The position numbers and the translations under genes were made by a program. From contig JAFDXK010000002.1 in assembly GCA_018267965.1 (NCBI GenBank), forward strand, positions 861,234-925,233: DNA of 64,000 nucleotides, given 5' to 3'. The stretch comes from Bacteroidota bacterium (GTDB lineage Bacteria; Bacteroidota; Bacteroidia; Chitinophagales; Chitinophagaceae). This document shows positions 25,961-35,400 of this stretch, piece after piece. Positions within the stretch are counted from its first letter, which is position 1, and the number at the start of each line of letters is the position of its first letter. The notes under the pieces were generated by a model, which ran no database searches, had not been told where the DNA came from, and saw only the letters and a list, made by a program, of their open reading frames with translations.

Positions 25961-26045
25961 ATTTTCTTCACCTTTCTGATACATATCATCTAATCTTAAG
26001 TTCTTAGCGGTTAATTTTATAATTAGCTCAAACAAATAGTTTTTC

Positions 26046-28118
26046 TTGAAGACGGCTAAGACAATTATCAGGGACATCAGTTGGCTTTCATTTAATGCCA
26101 GGGTTTTACAGGAAGCAAAAGACACCTCCAATCATATTTATGACAGGCTCAGGTTTTTAGGTATTTTCTCTAATAACCTCGATGAGTTTTTTCGTGTACG
26201 TGTTGCAACACTTAATAAGATGATAAGGCTGGGCAAAACTGCTCACGTTCATCTGGAAAACAATCCAGATAAAATCCTTACACGTATTCAGCAAATAGTT
26301 ATCGACCAGCAAAACGATTTTGATAATATTTATTCGGATATCATCAAAGAGATGGAGACGAAAAAGATATTTATCAAAAATGAAAAGCAACTTAACCCAA
26401 AACAAAAAGAATTTGTAACAGCTTATTTTGATGATAAAGTAAGAACGCAGATTGTCCCGTTGATGATTGAAAGTATTCCGCAGGTGCCTTTGCTTCGGGA
26501 CAAATCTATTTATCTGGCTTGTGTGTTGGGTAATACCAAAACGGCAATGATGCAACGTTATGCATTAATAGAAATACCTACTAAAGTATTGCCACGTTTT
26601 GTGATTCTGCCCTCAGACGGGCAACAGAAAAACATTATACTGTTGGAGGATATTATTCGCTTCAACCTGCCTAACCTCTTTGCTCCATTCGGGTTCAATC
26701 GTTTTTTAGGTTCTATTATCAAGGTGACACGCGATGCTGAGTTAGAGATTGATAATGATGTCAACACCAACCTGATTGATGAACTTGAAAAAGGTTTGAA
26801 AAATCGTAAAAAGGGTAGGGCCACTCGTTTTGTTTTTGACAGAGAAATTGATACCAGTCTGCTCGATTACCTTATCAAGAGGCTGAATATGTCCAAAAAG
26901 GACAACATTATTCCGGGTGGGCGTATTCACAATTTTAAAGACTTCATGAATTTTCCTTCTGAAGTGTTTAAAGATTTGCGCCTCAGGTCTAAACCTTTCG
27001 TACACCCATTGCTTAAGCAGCCAAAACGAATAATGGATGTGATTGAAAAGAAAGACGTGATGCTCAACTTTCCATATCACTCTTTCGACTCTGTAATTGA
27101 TTTACTGAGAGAAGCTGCCATCGATCCTTTTGTACAGAGTATTAAAATTACTGCATACAGGCTGGCAAAAGATTCTAAGGTTGTCAATGCATTGCTCAAT
27201 GCGGTTCGCAACGGCAAACAGGTAACCGTAATGATGGAGCTCAGGGCACGTTTTGATGAAGAAGCCAATCTTTTATGGAAAGAACGCCTGGAAGAAGAAG
27301 GTGTCAAGGTTGTGTTAGGATTGCCTAACATGAAAGTGCATGCTAAATTATGCGTTATTAAAAAACGCGAGTTCAACAAAACCAAACAATACGCATTCGT
27401 ATCTACAGGCAACTTTAATGAGAATACAGCACAGTATTATAGCGACCATTGTTTGCTGACAACCAACCGCAGTATCATTGCTGATATCAATAGGGTGTTC
27501 AGTTGTCTCGAAATGCCTAAACCCAAATTGGAAACATTGCGCATTTGCAAAACATTAGCACTCGCGCCTGTTACCATGCGTAAGTTTTTTGCAGACCATA
27601 TAGGGCGAGAAATAAAAGCAGCAAAGAAAGGCAAGCCCGCATCCATCATCATCAAATCAAACAGCTTGGTCGACCAGTCATTGATATCAAAACTTTATGA
27701 TGCAGCAAAAGAAGGAGTAGATATCAAAATGATTATTAGAGGTAGTTGTTGTGCAATTACCGATTACAAATCTTTCAAACATCCTATTAAAGCTATCAGT
27801 ATTATTGACGAATACCTTGAGCACGCACGTGTTTTTGTGTTTCACAACGAAGGCGACCCTAAAATATACATATCATCGGGCGACTGGATGATACGTAACC
27901 TCGACCATCGTATAGAGGCAGCTTGTCCTGTACTGAATGCAGATATTAAAAAAGAATTGATTGACATCCTCAACATACAGCTTGCAGAAAATGTAAAAGG
28001 ACGTATTTTAGACAACGAACAGAGTAATATGTATGTACCCAGGGAAAAAAACAAACCACAGGTACGCTCACAGGTTGCTATTTACGGATATTTGCATAAA
28101 AAACACTACAAGGTTTGA
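26046..28118 (+). CDS. ppk1: Polyphosphate kinase 1
   Basis: A 690-residue PPK1, which polymerises the gamma-phosphate of ATP into inorganic polyphosphate. The N-terminal RDISWLSFNARVLQEAKD is conserved close to the start and forces a TTG start at 26046; an in-frame TAG lies 9 bp upstream. FPYHSFDSVIDLLREAAIDP, KITAYRLAKDS, VMMELRARFDEE and the phospholipase D-like KVHAKLCVI and STGNFNENTAQYYSD segments with the catalytic histidine are all present. The last bases overlap ppx as TTGA. Co-expression of polymerase and phosphatase sets polyphosphate turnover. Confidence 0.96.
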   Translation: MKTAKTIIRDISWLSFNARVLQEAKDTSNHIYDRLRFLGIFSNNLDEFFRVRVATLNKMIRLGKTAHVHLENNPDKILTRIQQIVIDQQNDFDNIYSDIIKEMETKKIFIKNEKQLNPKQKEFVTAYFDDKVRTQIVPLMIESIPQVPLLRDKSIYLACVLGNTKTAMMQRYALIEIPTKVLPRFVILPSDGQQKNIILLEDIIRFNLPNLFAPFGFNRFLGSIIKVTRDAELEIDNDVNTNLIDELEKGLKNRKKGRATRFVFDREIDTSLLDYLIKRLNMSKKDNIIPGGRIHNFKDFMNFPSEVFKDLRLRSKPFVHPLLKQPKRIMDVIEKKDVMLNFPYHSFDSVIDLLREAAIDPFVQSIKITAYRLAKDSKVVNALLNAVRNGKQVTVMMELRARFDEEANLLWKERLEEEGVKVVLGLPNMKVHAKLCVIKKREFNKTKQYAFVSTGNFNENTAQYYSDHCLLTTNRSIIADINRVFSCLEMPKPKLETLRICKTLALAPVTMRKFFADHIGREIKAAKKGKPASIIIKSNSLVDQSLISKLYDAAKEGVDIKMIIRGSCCAITDYKSFKHPIKAISIIDEYLEHARVFVFHNEGDPKIYISSGDWMIRNLDHRIEAACPVLNADIKKELIDILNIQLAENVKGRILDNEQSNMYVPREKNKPQVRSQVAIYGYLHKKHYKV

Positions 28119-28999
28119 TACTTGCTGCAATAGATATTGGTTCAAACGCTGCTCGCTTACTGATTTCCGAAACATCTGTATATAAAGATGGTTCTGTAGA
28201 TTTTACGAAGCTCAATCTTTTGCGCATCCCTTTGCGTCTGGGTTTCGATGTGTTTGATACCGGTGCTATCAGCGACGAAAAAAGAAAGAAACTCGTAGAT
28301 ACCATCAAGACTTATAAAATGCTGATGGACCTGTATAAGGTTGAAGGCCTGAAAGCCTGTGCTACGTCTGCCATGCGCGATGCATCTAATGGTGCAGAGA
28401 TAATGGCGGAAATTTATAAAGAAACTGGCATTACCATTAAAATTATCAGCGGGCATGAGGAAGCCAATGTGATTTATGAAACACATATCGCTGAAAACCT
28501 CGGTACTAATAAATCATCATTATATATTGACGTGGGTGGTGGTAGTACAGAAGTAACACTCTTTTCAGAAGACCACATAGTGTTTAAAGAATCATTCAAT
28601 ATCGGCACCATACGCCTGCTCAATGATAAAGTGACTGACGAACAGTGGGAGCATATGAAGTGGTTCATCAAAACACATACAAAAGACCTGCAGCCTTTAC
28701 AGGCTATCGGTAGTGGTGGTAACATCAACAAGATATTTTCTATCTCTAAACGCAAAGAAGGTAAACCTCTTACGCTCGATTTGCTGAAAGATTATCACAA
28801 AGAACTTGGTAGCAGCAGCTTCGAAGATCGCAAGCATATCTACAATCTCCGTAGCGACCGTGCCGATGTGATTGTACCCGCCTTGCAGATATATATAGCT
28901 ATAATGCGTTGGGCAGATGCTGATGAAATATATGTTCCTAAGATTGGTCTGGCTGATGGTTTGGTGAAAATTCTCTACAAGGAAATGAGCAATAAATAA
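28115..28999 (+). CDS. ppx: Exopolyphosphatase (Ppx/GppA family)
   Basis: A 294-residue Ppx/GppA phosphatase with the ASKHA fold that removes terminal phosphate from polyphosphate or pppGpp. Signatures: LAAIDIGSNAARLLI at the N-terminus, ACATSAMRDASNG, ISGHEEANVIYE, YIDVGGGSTEVTLF and IGSGGNINKI. The short, single-module form without a C-terminal HD domain is common in Bacteroidota. The start is a TTG whose last two bases plus A form the ppk1 stop. Whether the main substrate is polyphosphate or pppGpp cannot be told from sequence. Confidence 0.93.
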   Translation: MILAAIDIGSNAARLLISETSVYKDGSVDFTKLNLLRIPLRLGFDVFDTGAISDEKRKKLVDTIKTYKMLMDLYKVEGLKACATSAMRDASNGAEIMAEIYKETGITIKIISGHEEANVIYETHIAENLGTNKSSLYIDVGGGSTEVTLFSEDHIVFKESFNIGTIRLLNDKVTDEQWEHMKWFIKTHTKDLQPLQAIGSGGNINKIFSISKRKEGKPLTLDLLKDYHKELGSSSFEDRKHIYNLRSDRADVIVPALQIYIAIMRWADADEIYVPKIGLADGLVKILYKEMSNK

Positions 29000-29070
29000 T
29001 GCTCCTTGTTAATTTATAGAATAATTTTACTCTTGGCAGGTTATTTGTTTCAAAATAACTGAAACTACAA

Positions 29071-29078
29071 TATTTTTG
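29071..29078 (+). promoter_or_regulatory. Bacteroidota -7 promoter box for the repeat-tailed lipoprotein
   Basis: TATTTTTG fits TAnnTTTG, 20 bp before the ATG at 29099. Just upstream (29040-29059) GTTATTT and AAATAAC form an inverted repeat that could be an operator. Confidence 0.5.
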
Positions 29079-29098
29079 TATCTCTAAAACAGCAATGA

Positions 29099-29548
29099 AT
29101 GAAAAAGCAAACGTTATTATTGGCAGCCTGTGGCGTATTGGCACTGGCGTCTTGCAACAACAATCCTGCACCGGTTGAAGGTGGCATGTCTCAGGAAAAA
29201 ATAGATTCTATAGTTAATGCCCGTGTGGATGCTATCCGTACAGAGTTGATGGCGCAAAACGATTCTATTATCAATGCGTTAGCTACCTGGAAAGCCGATT
29301 CTATTGTTGCTTCTATGAAGCCGGGCGCGCCTATGCCGGCTAAGCCAAAACCCGTAGTAAAAGCTCCAGGTGTACATCGTTCTGAACCTCTGAACGTACA
29401 ACCTGCTAAACCTGGTGCAGGTGATGTAAACAACCGCCCGGGTGCTACTAATAATAGTGGCCAAAGCGTAAGTGACCGTCCGGGTGCTACTAATAATAGT
29501 GGCAACAAACCGGTTAACGACCGTCCGGGTGCTACTAATCAGAATTAA
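29099..29548 (+). CDS. Lipoprotein with DRPGATNNSG tail repeats
   Basis: A 149-residue predicted lipoprotein (lipobox LALASC, Cys19). After a short helical region (IDSIVNARVDAIRTELMAQN) comes a Pro/Lys-rich linker and three tandem copies of a 14-15-residue unit built on RPGATNNSG. The repeats are also nearly identical at the DNA level, so copy number may vary by slippage. No domain is recognised. An anchor helix plus flexible tail suggests a periplasmic or surface spacer. It ends just before a bidirectional terminator. Confidence 0.8.
   Translation: MKKQTLLLAACGVLALASCNNNPAPVEGGMSQEKIDSIVNARVDAIRTELMAQNDSIINALATWKADSIVASMKPGAPMPAKPKPVVKAPGVHRSEPLNVQPAKPGAGDVNNRPGATNNSGQSVSDRPGATNNSGNKPVNDRPGATNQN
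29419..29545 (+). repeat. Tandem coding repeat (about 42-45 bp unit, three copies)
   Basis: CCGGGTGCTACTAAT occurs three times with spacings of 42 and 45 bp, each in the same frame and encoding RPGATN. Confidence 0.85.
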
Positions 29549-29573
29549 TATTTCTAATTCAGTATACTGCATA

Positions 29574-29607
29574 ATAAATAAGCCCCTCATTGAGGGGCTT
29601 ATTTATT
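29574..29607 (+). terminator. Bidirectional intrinsic terminator
   Basis: A near-perfect palindrome centred on AAGCCCCTCA/TGAGGGGCTT with AATAAATA/TATTTATT flanks. It gives A/T-rich tails on both strands and separates the convergent lipoprotein genes. Confidence 0.88.
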
Positions 29608-29624
29608 ATCAAGTGTTTTAATGA

Positions 29625-30128
29625 TTATTGTTTGGTATATGTACCGTTGCAATTATCAACAACACCTACAGCTGGTGTTACTGTGTATGCAAAAGTCATA
29701 TTGTTGCCGTTGAAAGTCATAGTGCCTGTCAACGTTCTGCCGCCGCCTACGCTGGCATTAGTAAATGATAAAGCATTTGAAGAGGTTACTGTACCTGTGA
29801 TTTGTACAGTGCCGCCAAAACCACCAGGGTTGTTCACAAGTGCATTGATAGCGCCTGAAGAAGAACCGATAGTTAACGCGATATTGTAAGTGCCCGAGCC
29901 GCATACGTCAGCGCCACTCCAGCTGCCTAAGAATTTGTTACGAACAAGTGAGTCACATGTTGCACCGTAAAAACCAGTTGGGCAAGAGCAAGTGCCGTTT
30001 ACACAAGTACCTCCATTGTTACATACTACATTTTTACAAGCATCTTTGTTACATGCCATGTACGTTACTGCGCTGAATGCACCGATAGTAAGCATTACAG
30101 ATAGTGCGATGTTGCGGATCAATTTCAT
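29625..30128 (-). CDS. EGF-like-domain lipoprotein
   Basis: A 167-residue exported protein with a lipobox-like YMAC at residues 23-26. Residues 31-59 form an EGF-like module with six cysteines (CKNVVCNNGGTC, then CSCPTGFYGATC). The rest is a Gly/Thr/Asn-rich beta domain, reading like a small lipocalin-type or carbohydrate-binding barrel (GSWSGADVCGSGTYNIAL). Single EGF-like modules on surface lipoproteins are widespread in Bacteroidota. Function is unknown. It has its own promoter box. Confidence 0.82.
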   Translation of the reverse strand: MKLIRNIALSVMLTIGAFSAVTYMACNKDACKNVVCNNGGTCVNGTCSCPTGFYGATCDSLVRNKFLGSWSGADVCGSGTYNIALTIGSSSGAINALVNNPGGFGGTVQITGTVTSSNALSFTNASVGGGRTLTGTMTFNGNNMTFAYTVTPAVGVVDNCNGTYTKQ

Positions 30129-30175
30129 AAATAAAATTTTAGTTTAAAAAAATTACAAGAGTACAATTACAGTGC

Positions 30176-30183
30176 CAAAAGTA
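30176..30183 (-). promoter_or_regulatory. Bacteroidota -7 promoter box for the EGF-like lipoprotein
   Basis: TACTTTTG on the minus strand fits TAnnTTTG, about 47 bp before the ATG at 30128. Confidence 0.5.
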
Positions 30184-30306
30184 CATCATTATACTTTTTT
30201 GCCAAAGGGTTAGAGTGTTTTTTAAAATATTTAGCGTTAACAAAATATTGTAGCAATTATTCTACAAACACGTTTCTCAGGTTTCATTATGCATACTTAT
30301 AAACAT

Positions 30307-30314
30307 TAACTTTG
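30307..30314 (+). promoter_or_regulatory. Bacteroidota -7 promoter box for the TPR protein
   Basis: TAACTTTG fits TAnnTTTG and ends 6 bp before the ATG at 30321, another nearly leaderless arrangement. Confidence 0.5.
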
Positions 30315-30320
30315 AATTCT

Positions 30321-31811
30321 ATGTTCAGACGATTGTTGCTGGTTGCTATTGTCCTTTTTTGTTGCTCGGAAAATATTTTTGCCGGTGGGTATTTTTTCAG
30401 TTACACCCCCTTGTGTCATAAGGCATATCAGTGTTATACTGCCCTACGTATCGAGGAAGGCAATGAAGCCATCAGGCAGGAGATGCGAACCAACCCCAAC
30501 AATCTGGCTGCTACTTATATCGCCGACTATGCCGATTGTTTGATATTGCTGCTGAATGGTAGCCAGGCCGACTATGAGCAATTACATCCGCATTTAGCTC
30601 GCAGGCTCGAATTGCTGGATGAAGGAGACCCAAACTCCCCCTGGCTCAGGCTTTATGAAGGCGGCCTTTACATGCACTGGGCTTTTGTTCACGTAAGAAT
30701 GGGAGACAAATTAAAAGCAGCAAATACTTTCAGAAAATCATTTTTATTGCTCAAGGAGAATCAAAAAAAATTCCCCGATTTCGAATATAACAATATACTC
30801 TTCGGGCTCGAAGAGGCTGTGGTAGGCACTTTGCCCGATGATTACTCATGGATAGCTGCCATATTTGGTTTACGTGGCAATGTCAAAAAAGGTGTTGCCA
30901 AACTGGAGTCTTTTATCAGTAAACACAATGCGCAAGACCAAATGTATTGCGACGCATTGGTGTTTTATACCTACGTAAAATTTTATTTGGAATCGAGACA
31001 GGAAGAGACCTGGCGTTTCATCAATAGCAATGCATTTCCTGCTCAAAATAATTTGTTGCTTTCTTACGTCAAGACAGATATTGCACTCAATTATCGCAAA
31101 GCAGATAACGCAATACAGACTTTAAAAAATGCTCAGACACTGGAAGCGTACAATAAGTTCCCCATTTTCGATTATCAGGCAGGATGCGCATTACTGCATA
31201 AACTGGACGCAGGTTCGCTGAGCTACTTCAGGCATTTCCTGAACACTTACAAAGGCAATATTTTCATCAAAGATGCGCTTCAAAAAATGGCATTCAGTTA
31301 TTATTTGCAGGGCGATATGGCGCACGCCAATGAATGCAGGCAGAAAATACTCACTCAAGGCAATGCATCAGCAGATGGCGACAGGCAGGCTCAGCGATTT
31401 GCTGAGAATAACAAATGGCCGATGACAGTGCTGTTGCAGGCTCGCCTGCTGATAGAAGGTGGGTATTACAATCAGGCATTGAGCGTTCTGGCTGGTAAGT
31501 CTGAAACCGTTTTTACATCCGTAGCCGACAAGGCCGAATACAATTTTAGACTCGGCAAGGCTTATGATGAGTTAGGAGAAGACAACAAAGCTTTAGGCTA
31601 TTATAAACGCACGATAGATATTGGAAAAGATGATAAGAGCCAGTTTGCAGCTAGGTCATCACTCCAAATCGGTCGAATATATGAGAAAAATAATAATAAA
31701 CAGGCGGCCCTTCAATGTTATAATGCCTGTTTAGATATGCCTGTGCAAGACTTCAAAAATTCCATCAAACAGCAGGCTAAAGCTGGTATCAATAGGCTAA
31801 CAGTACAATAG
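30321..31811 (+). CDS. Exported TPR-repeat protein
   Basis: A 496-residue protein with a signal peptide (LLLVAIVLFCCSENIFAG) and helical repeats. Recognisable TPR units lie in the C-terminal third (KAEYNFRLGKAYDELGEDN, ARSSLQIGRIYEKNNNKQAA). The N-terminal part has the more degenerate repeats of large Bacteroidota TPR proteins. It is probably periplasmic or outer-membrane associated. No partner gene is adjacent. I chose the ATG at 30321 because a TTG 9 bp upstream lies inside the promoter box. Confidence 0.82.
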   Translation: MFRRLLLVAIVLFCCSENIFAGGYFFSYTPLCHKAYQCYTALRIEEGNEAIRQEMRTNPNNLAATYIADYADCLILLLNGSQADYEQLHPHLARRLELLDEGDPNSPWLRLYEGGLYMHWAFVHVRMGDKLKAANTFRKSFLLLKENQKKFPDFEYNNILFGLEEAVVGTLPDDYSWIAAIFGLRGNVKKGVAKLESFISKHNAQDQMYCDALVFYTYVKFYLESRQEETWRFINSNAFPAQNNLLLSYVKTDIALNYRKADNAIQTLKNAQTLEAYNKFPIFDYQAGCALLHKLDAGSLSYFRHFLNTYKGNIFIKDALQKMAFSYYLQGDMAHANECRQKILTQGNASADGDRQAQRFAENNKWPMTVLLQARLLIEGGYYNQALSVLAGKSETVFTSVADKAEYNFRLGKAYDELGEDNKALGYYKRTIDIGKDDKSQFAARSSLQIGRIYEKNNNKQAALQCYNACLDMPVQDFKNSIKQQAKAGINRLTVQ

Positions 31812-32447
31812 AGATTGTTTATATGTGTACTGTATTTTAATTCCATTTTAATATTAATGTTAAGCCTAAACGATAATTTTAGCCTGCCTTTTTACGAATG
31901 TTTACTTCCCTGACTTAAGATAGCTAAAACCCTTAGCCCGCAAGTGTTTTGCTCAGAAACAGATATTATGTTTTTAGGGGTAGAACAATTGGGGTAACGG
32001 CGTTAAATATTCGTCGGAGTTTTTTCCCGTTTCGTCACAAAACGGTTAAAAAACACAAAAAGGGTAAATTATATTTGAAGAATCGAGATAACCATAAGTT
32101 TAGGAAAAGTTAAAATCGGGCTGGAATTATGAGCAAATTGAGGTTGGTTTTATTGTTAAAATTCTTAACTTTAAAGCTATCCTAAAATAATAAACAGGTA
32201 ATGCAGCAGGTAGCTCCTGCAGCAGTTTTACAAAGCGCTAACGTTAAATATGAAGTATACATCAGTTCTCATTTCAGTTATTGGCAGCTTCAGGCTGTCT
32301 TTACTGCGCTTACTAAAGGTGCCGCCCCCGGCATCTTCCCCTCCCGCGCTTTGTGTTGTGCGGGTTTCTACGCTACATCCCCGCTTGGTACAACGACAAC
32401 AACAACACAACGCTTTTTAACTTTTTAAACGATTAAATACCAGATAA
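31812..32447 (+). other. 636-bp intergenic region: promoter plus long structured leader
   Basis: No convincing gene lies here. A promoter box is at 32070-32077, so the next gene would carry a leader of about 360 nt. The last 250 bp are GC-richer and contain potential hairpins: GCAGG/CCTGC around 32206-32220, CCCGC/GCGGG around 32343-32363, and TTGTGTTGT (32351-32359) complementary to ACAACACAA (32402-32410). The upstream half is AT-rich and featureless. Confidence 0.6.
32070..32077 (+). promoter_or_regulatory. Bacteroidota -7 promoter box for the giant secreted protein
   Basis: TATATTTG fits TAnnTTTG, about 370 bp before the ATG at 32448. No closer box is apparent. Confidence 0.45.
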
Positions 32448-35400
32448 ATGAAACAATTCAACTATCTCAAACAAATGCTTGCAACGCTGCTGCTTTTCGT
32501 AGCTGCAATGCCTGCGTTTGCCACCAACTTCAATGGTACCTATACCATTGGTGGTACCTCGCCTAACTACTCTTCGTTATCGGCGGCTATTGCCGACCTT
32601 AACGCCGGTGTGGTTACCGGTCCTACGGTGTTCAACATCCGCGCTGGGTCTTACTCTGGCTCTAGCTGGCAAGGTTTGATTATCAATCCTGCCGGTGTCA
32701 GCTCTACCAACACGGTTACTTTCCAGGCAGAAAGTGGTCCTGGTACTGTTACGCTAAGCCCTACAGGTTCATCAGTTTCAAACAACTTCGTGTTCGGTTT
32801 GTATAATGCTAACTACATTACTATTAAAGACCTGACATTGAGTAATACTGGTACAACTTATGGTACAGACGTTGATTTCTTAGGTACTTCATCTTACAAT
32901 ACAGTTATCAACTGTATTCTTACTGGTAACACAGGTACTAGTACCAGCAACTACAAAACACGTGTAAATGCTTATTGGGCATCAAACTCATATAGCACTG
33001 CTGGTTTTAAAGGTCAAAACAACAAAATATTAAATTGTTCGATGCCTGCTGGTTGCTCTTATGTTGCTTACTTATATGGAGATCCAAGTACAAGACCATC
33101 AAATTTTGAAATTTCAGGCTGTCAGCTTAATCCATACTATTATGGTCTTTATGCTTACTACGTGAACGACCTGAAATTTAATAATAACACCATGACCAGG
33201 AACTCTGCTTCAACTGGTCAGTATATGCAGTTCTACTTATATGATTGCGATAGCTCTCAGGAAATTAACGGCAATACATTGACTGTTTCTACGGCTGTCA
33301 GCAGTTCTCTTTATGCAATGTATCGTTGGTATTGCGATGGTAGTCAAAGCAAAAGACAATCGTTCTCTGGTAATACTTGTAACTATGTTAATAACAGTAC
33401 TGGTTACTGGTTATATGCTTATTACAACCAATGGGATTCTATTGAAGCCAATACAATCAACTTCACTACAACTTCATCTACTTATGGCTATAACTATTAT
33501 GCCAACAACTTCTCGATGAAGAATAATACCCTGAACATACAATCTACGTCTTCGGGTACTATTTATATGTTGTATAACTATGGTTACGGTTATGGCAATG
33601 GTCATCGCATTATGAACAATACCATCACAGGTACTTCTACTTCATCTGCCAGCCCATTGTTCCTTAACTACTATCTGTCAAACAGTATAGTGAGCGGCAA
33701 CACAGTATCACTTACATCTACAAATGGTAGTGCATATTCATATATGTTCTACATGACAAACTGTGCATTTACAAATAATATTATTAATGCTACCGGAGCT
33801 AGCACTGTTTATGGATTGTATGCCCAAGCTAACGGTAGCACTTATGGTGGCAACATCGTAGCAAATAACAAGATTGTAGCTAAGAATACAGGGTCTGGTA
33901 CCACCTATGGCCTTTATTACTATTATCCTAACGGTGATAATGTGTACAACAATGCCATTAGTGCTATTCAAACAAACCCTTCATCAACAGGTACCATCTA
34001 TGGTTTAGCTGTGATGTATCCTTATTATTCTGCTAACTTCTATAATAATACATTCAACGAACAAGGTTCTAACTCTGCATATCACATATCATGGTATTTC
34101 TACTATGCATACAATGGTGCTCAGGTGAAGTTTACGAATAACATCTTCAACAGGGCTAATGCAGGCGGTAGTGGTTATCACATGTATATATATGACTACC
34201 CTGGTACAGGTTGGGGTGGTACTGACTACCTGTTCGATTACAATATGTTCTATACGCCTACATCATATTTTGCGTATAGTGCATACAGCGGCGCTACTGC
34301 ATCAAACTACCAAACATGGAGGGCTTCTACTACTCCGCAATTGAACAGGAATGGTTTGTTCTATCCACCTGCATTTAATAGTGGTTCAACAGGTGATGTA
34401 ACCCCTAATACTGCCAGCTCAGATTGTTGGGCTATGAACGGACGTGGCGTACATATTGCCGGCAACGGTACAGACGTTGCGGGTAACCCACGTGCTCTGG
34501 TAACAGGTTCTGGTGCTCCGGATTTAGGTGCTTATGAGTTTACACCTGGTACAGGTGTTTCTGCTCCTTTCGCTACCCCAACTCCTGTTGCACCTGCTGC
34601 TGGTATCACTCAATATTATACTTTAGGTTTTGATACTGTGGCAAGCATCGCTTGGGATCCTGCTGCTACTGTTCCGGCTACTGCGCCTACAGTTCAGCAA
34701 TATTCAGGTGCTGTTGCTCCTTCTATCACAACTGTGAACAATACGTTCATGTATATCTATACAGATATCTTGTCTGCATCTACAGCTAACCACAAAGTAA
34801 ACTTCTACTATAAAGACCCTCAAATGGGTACTATTGGTGCTGAAGCTTTGTTACACCTTGCTCAGAAAGACGGTTCTAACCCTTGGGTGTTACATCCATT
34901 TGGTGTGAGTGGTGCTAATGCAGTGTTGAACTACATCTACTCACCTACTACCAGCTACCTCACTAACTGGGGTTCTTTCACTGGTGCTGACCTCGCAAAC
35001 AATGCAGGCGCTACTGATATCGCTGCTCCGACAGGTTCTTTCTGCGCAGGTACATTCAATACTGTAGTAAGAATTAAAAATCTGGGTAGCAACACAATTA
35101 ACAATATCAAATTGCAATACCAGATCAATGGTGGTCCGGTAAATACAATCAACTATACTACGCCTATCAGCTTCAACACCGGCGTTCCGGGTAGCAACGA
35201 AGCGCTGATAAGCATTGGTAACTTGACTTTTGGTGCCGCTCCAATCAACATCAAAGCATGGACTACATTGCCAAACGGTGTAGCTGATACTTACGCTCCG
35301 GATGATACATTGAATGTAAATATGCGTTCAGCTCTTAAAGGTGTATATACAGTTGGTGGTGTAAGCCCTGACTTTAATACTCCTAAAGATGCGGTTGATG

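Noticed and set aside
32201..32428. 75-codon open frame starting MQQVAPAAVLQ in the leader of the giant gene
   Set aside because: No family resemblance, signal or hydrophobic pattern; its sequence is better explained by the paired segments of a leader RNA.
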